Below, piece after piece: positions 8,155 to 14,725 of a stretch of 25,878 nucleotides of DNA. Position 1 is the first letter of the stretch; each line of letters opens with the position of its first letter. Source of the DNA: Miniphocaeibacter sp012841535. Its GTDB lineage: Bacteria; Bacillota; Clostridia; Tissierellales; Peptoniphilaceae. The notes beneath the pieces are model-generated. The model searched no databases. It saw only the letters and a list, made by a program, of their open reading frames with translations, and was not told where the DNA came from. The stretch is taken from NCBI RefSeq assembly GCF_049274025.1, contig NZ_JBASRV010000041.1; one strand, given 5' to 3'. The position numbers were made by a program, and so were the translations under genes.

Positions 8155-8191
8155 GGAGATTATACAATTGTATAATCTCCTTATTTTATTT
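8155..8191 (+). terminator. terminator after the glutaredoxin gene (26-bp perfect palindrome)
   Basis: GGAGATTATAC, loop AATT, then GTATAATCTCC: an 11-bp perfect stem with a 4-base loop at 8155-8180, followed by TTATTTTATTT. Confidence 0.8.
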
Positions 8192-8238
8192 ATATAATTA
8201 AGAATACAAGTTTAAATAGACAAGGATGGAGGTAGTAA

Positions 8239-9165
8239 ATGCCGATTATTATACCTAAAGATCTACCGGCTAGTGATATTTTAAAAGAAGAGCGTATATT
8301 CGTCATGGATGAAGAAAGAGCTAGAAGGCAAGATATTAGACCTTTAGAGATGGCTATAATAAATCTTATGCCTACTAAAGTTGAAACTGAAACTCAGTTA
8401 TTAAGAAGAATCTCAAATACTGCTTTACAAGTTAAGGTTGATTTAGTTAGAACCATGACCTATGAAAGTAAAAATACTAGCAAGGATCATTTAGAAAAAT
8501 TTTACATTACACTAGATGAAATAAAAAACAAGAAATATGATGCTATGATAATTACAGGAGCACCTGTTGAATTAATAGATTTTGAAGAGGTTGACTATTG
8601 GGAAGAATTACAGGATATAATGGAATTTGCCAGAAAAAATGTTTTTTCAACACTGTTTATTTGTTGGGCATCACAGGCTGCCTTATACCATTATTATGGA
8701 ATTCAAAAATATGAAATGAAGGAAAAGCTATTTGGGGTTTATGAAGTAAATTTACAGGAAAAATCTGTTTTAACAAGTGGTTTTGACGAGTCTTTTTTTG
8801 CTCCACATTCCAGATATACTTTTACACGAATTGATGATATGAAAAAAATTGATGATATAAAAATATTGGCTTCCTCCGATAAGGTTGGAATGCATATGGC
8901 ATCGACAAGGGATAATCGATTTATATTTATAAGTGGTCATGGAGAATATGACACCTATACATTAGATAGGGAATATAGAAGGGATATAGCAAAGGGACTT
9001 AATATAAAAATACCGGAAAATTATTATAAGGATGATGATCCTGAAAAGGGAGTTTCAGTAAAATGGAAGGCGCATAGTAATCTGTTTTTCTCAAATTGGT
9101 TAAATTATTGTGTATATCAAGAAACTCCTTATGATATAGAAAAAATAGAAGAAAAGAAATTATAA
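8239..9165 (+). CDS. metA: homoserine O-acyltransferase MetA (probably acetyl-CoA dependent)
   Basis: First committed enzyme of methionine synthesis from homoserine (308 residues). The MetA-type class I glutamine-amidotransferase-like fold shows the nucleophile Cys142 in FICWASQAA, the oxyanion/substrate region INLMPTKVETETQLLR, and the His234/Glu236 pair in SGHGEYD. Residue 111 is Glu (TGAPVE); in characterised enzymes Glu111 favours acetyl-CoA and Gly111 favours succinyl-CoA, so O-acetylhomoserine is the predicted product. GGAGGT lies seven bases before ATG. It stands between two terminators as a single gene. No SAM riboswitch or T-box is visible in the short upstream region. The remaining methionine biosynthesis genes are not in the window. 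Confidence 0.95.
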   Translation: MPIIIPKDLPASDILKEERIFVMDEERARRQDIRPLEMAIINLMPTKVETETQLLRRISNTALQVKVDLVRTMTYESKNTSKDHLEKFYITLDEIKNKKYDAMIITGAPVELIDFEEVDYWEELQDIMEFARKNVFSTLFICWASQAALYHYYGIQKYEMKEKLFGVYEVNLQEKSVLTSGFDESFFAPHSRYTFTRIDDMKKIDDIKILASSDKVGMHMASTRDNRFIFISGHGEYDTYTLDREYRRDIAKGLNIKIPENYYKDDDPEKGVSVKWKAHSNLFFSNWLNYCVYQETPYDIEKIEEKKL

Positions 9166-9171
9166 AAATCA

Positions 9172-9202
9172 TAAATAAAAAAACACCTAGTAAAATAGGT
9201 GT
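9172..9202 (-). terminator. terminator for the minus-strand DUF1858 gene
   Basis: ACACCTA (9183-9189) pairs with TAGGTGT (9196-9202). Read on the minus strand, the stem is followed by a run of seven T (the A-tract at about 9176-9183), so it ends transcription from 9236-9421. Confidence 0.65.
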
Positions 9203-9212
9203 ATATATGTAG

Positions 9213-9234
9213 AGGCACAATTATGTGCCTTTTA
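9213..9234 (+). terminator. terminator for metA
   Basis: AGGCACA, loop ATTA, TGTGCCT, then TTTT. It stands back to back with the minus-strand terminator just before it. Confidence 0.7.
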
Positions 9235-9235
9235 A

Positions 9236-9421
9236 TTATGCATTTAATTCTGAAAGTAGTTTTTCAATGTCTAAGCCATGAACCATTGCAGCTTCTTCTA
9301 AACTTTCCATTTGACTACCTGGACATCCGATACATGACATTCCATTTTGTAAAAGAACTTCAATTGCATCTGGGTAAGTTCTAATAATGTCACCTATTAA
9401 CATATCTTTAGTGATTTCCAT
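9236..9421 (-). CDS. DUF1858 small redox-disulfide domain protein
   Basis: A 61-residue protein consisting only of a DUF1858 / hybrid-cluster-protein-associated redox disulfide domain. The pattern is complete: ITKDMLIGDIIRTYPDAIEVL, then GMSCIGCPGSQMESLEEAA with the CxxC pair Cys30/Cys33, and HGLD near the end. Stand-alone members are common in anaerobes and are thought to be thiol redox carriers or Fe-S/NO-stress factors; the exact role is not known. AAGGAGG precedes the ATG. It is divergent from the HesB-like gene at 9535 across a 113-base promoter region, and ends at a terminator shared back to back with metA. Confidence 0.88.
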   Translation of the reverse strand: MEITKDMLIGDIIRTYPDAIEVLLQNGMSCIGCPGSQMESLEEAAMVHGLDIEKLLSELNA

Positions 9422-9449
9422 AATTTTCCTCCTTAATCCTTATATCTAT

Positions 9450-9478
9450 ATAATATCTGTATTTAAAATAAAAATCAA
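9450..9478 (-). promoter_or_regulatory. probable promoter of the DUF1858 gene
   Basis: Minus strand: TTGATT (9473-9478), a 17-base spacer, TATTAT (9450-9455), about 30 bases before the start codon. Confidence 0.45.
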
Positions 9479-9534
9479 TATTAAAGATTAATAAATAATT
9501 AAAAAGGTATATAAGTATTTAAGGAGGAGATTAA

Positions 9535-9810
9535 ATGAAAATAAATATAACAGATATAGCTAAAGAAAATCTAGATAAAGTTTTAGAGGCTTCAGGTAAG
9601 GAATATTTTAAATTAGTTCCAGGAAGTCGTTCCTGCTGTGATATAATTTTTACTTTAGTAGCATCAGATAAATCTGAAAAAGATAAGGTATTTGAAAATG
9701 GTAGTTATAAATTTTTAATTGAGGAAGATTTAGATGGTATTTACGATAAAATAGATGTAGACTATATAACAGAAGGCTTTACAAAAGGATTTAGTATAGT
9801 AGCAAAATAA
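9535..9810 (+). CDS. HesB/IscA-like domain protein with a CC motif
   Basis: A 91-residue protein resembling the HesB-like / Fe-S biosynthesis fold: an N-terminal helix (ITDIAKENLDKVLE), a loop with adjacent cysteines Cys34-Cys35 in GSRSCCDIIFTL, then paired strands (GSYKFLIEEDLDGIYDKI, DVDYI, GFSIVAK). Classical IscA has three conserved cysteines, including a C-terminal CxC; this one has only the CC pair, so scaffold function is doubtful. Some HesB-like proteins in anaerobes are selenoproteins, but both codons here are ordinary TGC/TGT. GGAGG lies eight bases before ATG. It is followed 16 bases later by mgtE, probably in one transcript. Function unknown; the family call is moderate. Confidence 0.65.
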   Translation: MKINITDIAKENLDKVLEASGKEYFKLVPGSRSCCDIIFTLVASDKSEKDKVFENGSYKFLIEEDLDGIYDKIDVDYITEGFTKGFSIVAK

Positions 9811-9826
9811 ATTGGTGGTGTGGGAT

Positions 9827-11194
9827 ATGCAGACTAGTTATACAAAACAAAAAGATATTCATTTTTTAGATTTAAGAGAAAATCTAGAAAATAAAGAATA
9901 TAGAAATTTAAAAAATAACTTAGCAAAATATAATCCCATAGATATTAAAGATTTTATTGAAGAATTAGATCCAATAGATACAGTTTTAGTTTTTAGACTT
10001 TTAAGTAAAAATGATGCAATAGAAGTATTTTCATCTTTAGAAAATGAAGAACAAATAAGATTGATACAGGCGTTTACCGATACTGAATTAGACTATATCC
10101 TCAATGAATTAAATATTGACGATATGGTCGATATGGTTGAGGAAATGCCTGCTTCTATTGTGAAAAAGATTATAGAACATACAGACAGCAGTAAAAGAAA
10201 ACTAATTAATGAGTTTTTACAATATCCTGAATCAAGTGCCGGAAGCTTAATGACAATAGAATATGTTGAGCTAAAAAAATATATGACGGTAAAACAAGCA
10301 CTACAAAGAATAAAGGCTACAGGTATAAATAAAGTAACGGTATATACTTGCTATGTAACAGATGCTTCAAAAAGGTTAATAGGATTTGTTTCCTTAAGAG
10401 ATATTGTAACTAGTGAAGAAGATGTTTTAATTGGTGATTTATTACATGAAAAAGTTGTTTTCGTTCATACCCATGACGACCAAGAACAGGTAGCAGAGGT
10501 CTTTAGAAAATATGGTTTTGTAGTTTTACCTGTAGTAGATAATGAAAATCGTATGACAGGAATAATTACAGTTGATGATATTTTAGATGTAATGGAAAGA
10601 GAAGCAACAGAAGATTTTCAAAAAATGGCTGCAATGACGCCAGATGATGAAAGTTACATAGATTCTTCTGTATGGTACTTAGCCAAGAGAAGAATCAATT
10701 GGTTACTTATATTAATGATTTCTTCAGCTTTTACAAGTGCTATTATCGGTCACTACAACTATCTTCTAATTGCCTATACGTCCTTATATAATTTTTCCCC
10801 TATGATTATGGGAGCAGGAGGAAATTCTGGAAACCAATCTTCAACTACTATTATTCGTGGACTAGCTACTGGGGATATAAAAATTGCTGATTGGTTTAAA
10901 GTAATGTTTAAAGAACTAAGAATTGCAATAATAGTTGGAGGAATTTTAGGTATAGTTAATTTTGCCAAAAACATCATATACGATAGATTGAACATAGCTT
11001 ATTCATTAGTAATTTCAATTTCTTTAATATTTACAGTCTGCTTTGCTAAATTTGTTGGAGGACTTTTACCAATTCTTGCTAAAAAATTAAACATAGATCC
11101 AGCTATTATGGCAGGGCCAGTTATTAGTACCCTTGTCGATTCTGTAAGTCTTTTAATATATTTTAATGTTATAGGCATAATTTTGCCAATTTAA
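9827..11194 (+). CDS. mgtE: magnesium channel/transporter MgtE
   Basis: Mg2+ channel of the cytoplasmic membrane, about 455 residues. Domains in order: cytosolic MgtE N domain (about 25-125, with LLSKNDAIEVFSSLENEEQ), two CBS domains (about 130-255) that gate the channel in response to cytosolic Mg2+, a linker helix, then five membrane segments (about 285-455). The pore signature GAGGNSGNQSS lies near 328-338, and AGPVISTLVDSVSLLIYF is the conserved last-helix Mg2+-binding motif. I chose ATG 9827 with GGTGGTG just upstream; TTG 9812 and GTGs at 9815/9818 are in frame and cannot be excluded. No M-box riboswitch is present before the upstream HesB-like gene. There is no terminator before the veg promoter. 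Confidence 0.96.
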   Translation: MQTSYTKQKDIHFLDLRENLENKEYRNLKNNLAKYNPIDIKDFIEELDPIDTVLVFRLLSKNDAIEVFSSLENEEQIRLIQAFTDTELDYILNELNIDDMVDMVEEMPASIVKKIIEHTDSSKRKLINEFLQYPESSAGSLMTIEYVELKKYMTVKQALQRIKATGINKVTVYTCYVTDASKRLIGFVSLRDIVTSEEDVLIGDLLHEKVVFVHTHDDQEQVAEVFRKYGFVVLPVVDNENRMTGIITVDDILDVMEREATEDFQKMAAMTPDDESYIDSSVWYLAKRRINWLLILMISSAFTSAIIGHYNYLLIAYTSLYNFSPMIMGAGGNSGNQSSTTIIRGLATGDIKIADWFKVMFKELRIAIIVGGILGIVNFAKNIIYDRLNIAYSLVISISLIFTVCFAKFVGGLLPILAKKLNIDPAIMAGPVISTLVDSVSLLIYFNVIGIILPI

Positions 11195-11204
11195 CAAAAA
11201 ACTA

Positions 11205-11233
11205 TTGACATTATTTGATAATAATCGTATAAT
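11205..11233 (+). promoter_or_regulatory. consensus promoter of veg
   Basis: TTGACA (11205-11210), 17 bases, TATAAT (11228-11233): both hexamers are perfect. The start would be near 11240. The Bacillus subtilis veg promoter is likewise very strong. Confidence 0.9.
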
Positions 11234-11243
11234 AATTTGTTAG

Positions 11244-11309
11244 CTTGACGAAGTTTACATATTATGGTATATTATGTACAGTGGTCCAAATATTTTCGTC
11301 AAGGAGGGG
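11244..11309 (+). promoter_or_regulatory. structured veg leader RNA abutting the ribosome binding site
   Basis: CTTGACGAA (11244-11252) is exactly complementary to TTCGTCAAG (11295-11303). The 42-base interval contains a second inverted repeat, TACATA (11256-11261) with TATGTA (11273-11278). The downstream arm ends inside AAGGAGGGG (11301-11309), the veg ribosome binding site, so the closed stem would hide its first three bases and stack against the rest. This is seen directly in sequence; a regulatory role is inference. Confidence 0.55.
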
Positions 11310-11316
11310 TATTATA

Positions 11317-11556
11317 TTGTCCGGTTCAATAAATCTAGAATATTTGAAAAACCAAGTTCAAAAAAATATTGGAAAAAAAGTAGTTGTAAAGGCTGATAAG
11401 GGGAGAAATAAGATTATTACTAAAACAGGAATAATTGAAAATGTATTTCCCAGTTTATTTACAATAAAGGTTGTTAATGAATTTGATCAGGAAAGGACAG
11501 TTTCCTACACTTATACAGATTTATTAACATCAACTGTAGAATTACAGATATGTTAA
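11317..11556 (+). CDS. veg: Veg family protein
   Basis: A 79-residue protein of the Veg family. The signature is clear: NIGKKVVVKADKGRNK, TGIIENVFPSLFTIKV, and RTVSYTYTDLLTSTVELQI, an SH3-like small beta barrel slightly shorter than the 86-residue B. subtilis protein. Veg in Bacillus stimulates biofilm gene expression and is linked to spore outgrowth; its biochemical activity is unsettled. The start is TTG 11317 with AAGGAGGGG eight bases upstream; an upstream reading frame from 11245 is open but lies in the leader. It is followed by a terminator and then ispE, the same neighbour as in Bacillus. Expression should be high from the consensus promoter, subject to the leader structure. Confidence 0.93.
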   Translation: MSGSINLEYLKNQVQKNIGKKVVVKADKGRNKIITKTGIIENVFPSLFTIKVVNEFDQERTVSYTYTDLLTSTVELQIC

Positions 11557-11563
11557 ATGAAAC

Positions 11564-11586
11564 AAACGACGTAAGTCGTTTTTTTT
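11564..11586 (+). terminator. terminator after veg
   Basis: AAACGAC, loop GTAA, GTCGTTT, continuing into a T run: a 7-bp stem with a U-tract. Confidence 0.8.
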
Positions 11587-11672
11587 ATTGTGAAAATAAT
11601 TATGATTGTTGTAAGATAGATATATAAGACTACTATGATATAATTAATTAGCAATAGAAATTGGAGATAATA

Positions 11673-12509
11673 ATGTATAAAATCAATTCATATGGAAAAA
11701 TAAATCTGTCACTAGATGTTATTAGTAAAAGAGAAGATGGATACCATAATATAGATACAATAATGCAACTAATAGATTTAAAGGATACCTTATATATAGA
11801 AAAAAATAACTTTAATAGTATAAAAATAAGTTGCAATAATAAAGAAGTACCAATAGATGAAAATAATCTTGTATATAAGGCTTGGAATATTTTAAAAGAA
11901 TATAGGAAAAATGATTATGGCTTAAATGTAAAAATAGATAAAAAAATCCCCATTGCAGCAGGTTTAGCTGGAGGTAGTTCTAATGCAGCTTATTTTATGA
12001 AGGCTGTAAATAAACTTTGGGAACTTAATTTAAGTAAAGAGGAGTTACAAGAACTAGGCAAGAAAATAGGGGCTGATTTACCGTTTTTCTTTGAAGGAGC
12101 TACAGCTAGGGCAGAAGGTATAGGGGATATATTTACGCCAATAAAAAACTTTCAAGGCATAAATGTTTTAATTGTAAATAATGGTTGTAAAATTAGTAGT
12201 GAGTACGTTTATAAGAAAATAAAATTATCAAATAAAAGTGAAATTGAAAAATGTATTAATATACTTGAATCAGAAAATCCCTTTAGAAAAGAATACTATT
12301 ATAACACTATGACAGACATTAGTGGTGAACTATGTCCACAAATTTATGAAATAATAGATGACTTGTATAACTTAAATGCATCTGTAGCATTAATGTCAGG
12401 TTCTGGTTCAACAGTCTTTGCTTTATACGAAGAAGAAGACGTATTAAACAAGGCTTTTAATAATCTTAAAAATAAATATGAATTTGTATATAAAACTAAA
12501 ACTTTGTAG
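11673..12509 (+). CDS. ispE: 4-diphosphocytidyl-2-C-methyl-D-erythritol kinase
   Basis: GHMP kinase of the MEP isoprenoid pathway; phosphorylates CDP-methylerythritol with ATP (278 residues). Motifs: SYGKINLSLDV (catalytic Lys8-type residue), GYHNIDTIMQ, the GHMP ATP-binding loop PIAAGLAGGSSNAA at about 92-105, GADLPFF with the catalytic Asp near 134, and the C-terminal MSGSGSTVFALY. The ATG at 11673 with GGAG six bases upstream is preferred to a TTG at 11661 that falls on the ribosome binding site. murI follows seven bases after its stop, so the two are likely cotranscribed. Presence of IspE implies the non-mevalonate isoprenoid route in this organism. Confidence 0.96.
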   Translation: MYKINSYGKINLSLDVISKREDGYHNIDTIMQLIDLKDTLYIEKNNFNSIKISCNNKEVPIDENNLVYKAWNILKEYRKNDYGLNVKIDKKIPIAAGLAGGSSNAAYFMKAVNKLWELNLSKEELQELGKKIGADLPFFFEGATARAEGIGDIFTPIKNFQGINVLIVNNGCKISSEYVYKKIKLSNKSEIEKCINILESENPFRKEYYYNTMTDISGELCPQIYEIIDDLYNLNASVALMSGSGSTVFALYEEEDVLNKAFNNLKNKYEFVYKTKTL

Positions 12510-12516
12510 GTGATAT

Positions 12517-13314
12517 ATGGATAATAGACCAATAGGTGTATATGACTCCGGCTTTGGAGGATTATCGGTATTAAAAGAATTAAGAAATAAACTACCTAAT
12601 GAAGACTATGTTTATTTTGGTGATACAAAAAGAATTCCCTATGGCTCAAAAGATAAGGAAACAATTCAATTATTTTCAAAACAAATAACGAATTTTTTAA
12701 TAGAAAAAAATGTAAAAATGATTATTTTAGCCTGTAATACAGTTACTGCAAATGCTATGGAATATTTACAGGCAAATTTTAATATTCCAATTATAGGAAT
12801 TATTGAATCTGGAGTTAAGTCTGCTTTAAGTTCTACTAATAATAAAATTATTGCAGTTTTAGGAACGGAGGCTACTATTAATAGTGAGGTTTATACGAAG
12901 AACTTAAAAAAAGAAAATAATCAAATTGAAGTTTTACCAGTGGCTTGCCCTAAATTTGTTCCTTTAGTGGAAAAAGGGGAAAATAGCAAATTGGAAATAG
13001 AAGAAGCAGCAAGGGAATATTTTAAAGAAATTTCAAATAGGGATTTTGATACAGTAATACTAGCCTGTACTCACTATCCTCATATAGCTAATGAAATAAA
13101 AAAAGTGTTTGGAGAAAATAAGATATATATCAATCCTGCTATTAAATTAGTAGATAGTGTTAAAAAATATCTTAAAAATAATAAACTAGAAAATAATAAT
13201 AAAAATTTAGGGAAAATAGATTTTTATACTAGTGGTGAAATAAATAGTTTTAAAGAAAATGGTTCAATATATTTTGGAGAAGAAATAAAGGACATAAAAA
13301 ATAAAACTTTTTAG
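12517..13314 (+). CDS. murI: glutamate racemase
   Basis: Converts L-glutamate to D-glutamate for peptidoglycan (265 residues, cytoplasmic, cofactor independent). Asp10 and Ser11 in YDSGFGGLSVL, catalytic Cys73 in ACNTVTANA, and Cys184-Thr-His186 in ACTHYP form the two-base active site; YFGDTKRIPYG is the usual substrate loop. GTAGGTG lies five bases before ATG. It sits between ispE and the fumarylacetoacetate-hydrolase-like gene with gaps of 7 and 9 bases, indicating one operon. Confidence 0.96.
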   Translation: MDNRPIGVYDSGFGGLSVLKELRNKLPNEDYVYFGDTKRIPYGSKDKETIQLFSKQITNFLIEKNVKMIILACNTVTANAMEYLQANFNIPIIGIIESGVKSALSSTNNKIIAVLGTEATINSEVYTKNLKKENNQIEVLPVACPKFVPLVEKGENSKLEIEEAAREYFKEISNRDFDTVILACTHYPHIANEIKKVFGENKIYINPAIKLVDSVKKYLKNNKLENNNKNLGKIDFYTSGEINSFKENGSIYFGEEIKDIKNKTF

Positions 13315-13323
13315 GAGGGAGAA

Positions 13324-14163
13324 ATGAGAATATATAGATATCTATATAGAGGAAAAATTGAAGTTGGAATAGAAAAAGACAACTCAATTATAAAGTTAAA
13401 CAATTATGACAATATAATTGAAATGATAAGTGATGGCTATAATAATTCAAAGAAAATTGAAGAATTAATATCTGAGGAAATTAGAGAATACGATTCTATA
13501 AATATTCTATCACCAATAGAAAGACCTATTCACGATATTATTTGTGTTGGAAAAAACTATGCAGATCATATATCGGAATTAGGTGGGGAAATAACAAGTG
13601 AGTTTATACCGAATTATTTTGGAAAAAGAGCCAATAAAATACTTGGACATAAGGATATTATAGAAGGTATATTTGATATTGATAGTGAAATGGATTATGA
13701 AGTAGAATTAGCTGTAATTATTTCTAAGGACTGTAAAAACATTAGAAAAGAAGACTATAGGGATTATATTTTCGGTTTTTCAATTTTTAATGACATTTCT
13801 TCTAGACATTTACAAAGTTATCATAAACAGTGGTATAGAGGTAAAGGTGTTGACAATTATTCTGTTCTAGGACCTTGTATAGTTACAGTTGATGAATTTG
13901 AATTTCCACTAAGTTTAAATTTAGAGACCTTTGTTAATGGGGAATTAAGGCAAAATTCCAATACGGAAAAAATGATTTTTAAAATAGAGGATATTATAGA
14001 AGATCTATCTAGAACAATGACTTTAGAACCGGGAGATATAATTGCCACAGGTACTCCTTCAGGAGTTGGTAAAGGTTTTAATCCTCCAAAATATTTAACC
14101 CCAAATGATATTGTTGAACTAAAAATTGAAAAAATAGGTATATTGAAAAACAAAATACAATAA
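13324..14163 (+). CDS. fumarylacetoacetate hydrolase family protein
   Basis: A 279-residue FAH-fold enzyme, probably a metal-dependent hydrolase, decarboxylase or tautomerase of 2-oxo acids. Signatures: ICVGKNYADHISELG, the metal-binding acidic cluster in DYEVELAVIIS, FNDISSRHLQ, GKGVDNYSVLGPC, and MTLEPGDIIATGTPSGVG. The N-terminal 65 residues are a short variable domain. Members include acylpyruvate hydrolases and oxaloacetate tautomerases; the substrate cannot be read from sequence. GGAGG precedes ATG 13324, nine bases after the murI stop. It is last in the ispE-murI operon, ending at a hairpin. No aromatic degradation genes are nearby, so a metabolite-repair role is more plausible than a catabolic one. 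Confidence 0.85.
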   Translation: MRIYRYLYRGKIEVGIEKDNSIIKLNNYDNIIEMISDGYNNSKKIEELISEEIREYDSINILSPIERPIHDIICVGKNYADHISELGGEITSEFIPNYFGKRANKILGHKDIIEGIFDIDSEMDYEVELAVIISKDCKNIRKEDYRDYIFGFSIFNDISSRHLQSYHKQWYRGKGVDNYSVLGPCIVTVDEFEFPLSLNLETFVNGELRQNSNTEKMIFKIEDIIEDLSRTMTLEPGDIIATGTPSGVGKGFNPPKYLTPNDIVELKIEKIGILKNKIQ

Positions 14164-14181
14164 GAGAAATTTTATATTAAT

Positions 14182-14215
14182 AAAACCCTAAATCCGCATT
14201 TGGACTTAGGGTTTT
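14182..14215. terminator. bidirectional terminator
   Basis: AAAACCCTAA (14182-14191) pairs with TTAGGGTTTT (14206-14215), with an inner TCC/GGA pairing. It lies between the FAH-family gene (plus) and the Fur-family gene (minus); the A/T flanks serve both directions. Confidence 0.8.
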
Positions 14216-14220
14216 AGATT

Positions 14221-14643
14221 CTAATCTTCTTTATTTATTTCTTCCTTACATTTTGGGCAGATTCCTCTAAACTCCAAAGAATGACTAACTATGTCATAAC
14301 CGGTATTAGAGGAAAGTTCATTCTCTAACTTATGAAGAGGACAGTCCTTTAAGGGTATAACCTCCTTACATCTAATACATACTAAATGATGTATATGATT
14401 TTTACTATTGAACTGATAAAATACTTCTCCATCGATTTCAACAACTTTATTTATTATGTTCTTACTAGAAAGAGTATTTAAATTTCTATATATTGTTGAT
14501 AGATTTATTTTTTTCTTTTTATTGACAATTATATATAAATTCTCAGCAGATATAGGATTTTTAATATTTATAATTTCATTTAGAATTATTTTTCTAGCTT
14601 CTGTAATTTTTAAATTATTTTCTTTTAAAATATTTTCTATCAT
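14221..14643 (-). CDS. zur: Fur-family metal-responsive repressor, probably Zur
   Basis: A 140-residue Fur-type regulator. The winged helix-turn-helix occupies residues 1-75 (ITEARKIILNEI, then ISAENLYIIV and INLSTIYRNLNTL). The metal/dimerisation domain has HIHHLVCIRC (Cys89, Cys92) and a second structural CxxC, CPKC (Cys129, Cys132), plus His121. Length and architecture fit Fur, Zur or PerR alike. Divergence from znuABC across an 82-base region with a palindromic box argues for Zur, which represses zinc uptake when zinc is plentiful. AAGGAG precedes the ATG. A weak minus-strand promoter (-10 TATAAT at 14668-14673) has its -35 position over the repeat, so autoregulation is plausible. The Zur label is contextual inference. 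Confidence 0.88.
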   Translation of the reverse strand: MIENILKENNLKITEARKIILNEIINIKNPISAENLYIIVNKKKKINLSTIYRNLNTLSSKNIINKVVEIDGEVFYQFNSKNHIHHLVCIRCKEVIPLKDCPLHKLENELSSNTGYDIVSHSLEFRGICPKCKEEINKED

Positions 14644-14658
14644 ATGTAACTCCTTGTA

Positions 14659-14687
14659 TTGACATTAATTATAGTTTATTTTATAAT
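14659..14687 (+). promoter_or_regulatory. consensus promoter of znuACB
   Basis: TTGACA (14659-14664), 17 bases, TATAAT (14682-14687): perfect hexamers. Transcription would start near 14694, immediately before the palindromic box. Confidence 0.85.
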
Positions 14688-14696
14688 TAAATGCAA

Positions 14697-14713
14697 ATGC
14701 AAATCATATGCAT
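14697..14713. promoter_or_regulatory. candidate Zur operator (8-1-8 inverted repeat)
   Basis: ATGCAAAT, a central C, then ATATGCAT: arms of eight with one mismatch, the n-1-n architecture of Fur/Zur/PerR boxes. A further ATGCAA copy at 14691-14696 directly precedes it. The box covers the expected first transcribed bases of znuA, so binding would block initiation. It is not the known Bacillus Zur consensus, so the assignment rests on position and symmetry. Confidence 0.6.
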
Positions 14714-14725
14714 TATGGAGGATTT

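Noticed and set aside
8181..8238. Possible SAM riboswitch or T-box before metA
   Set aside because: Only about 50 bases separate the preceding terminator from the gene and none of the conserved motifs are present.
9422..9534. Possible M-box magnesium riboswitch for the HesB-like/mgtE transcript
   Set aside because: The region is too short and lacks the conserved M-box sequences and a terminator.
9634..9639. Selenocysteine in the HesB-like protein
   Set aside because: The two positions are TGC and TGT, ordinary cysteine codons; no in-frame TGA or SECIS-like need arises.
13857..14153. Open minus-strand frame of 98 codons inside the FAH-family gene
   Set aside because: It lies wholly opposite a well-supported gene, has no ribosome binding site and shows no recognisable protein features. 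The same applies to other antisense frames, such as 23486-23815 and 7024-7329.
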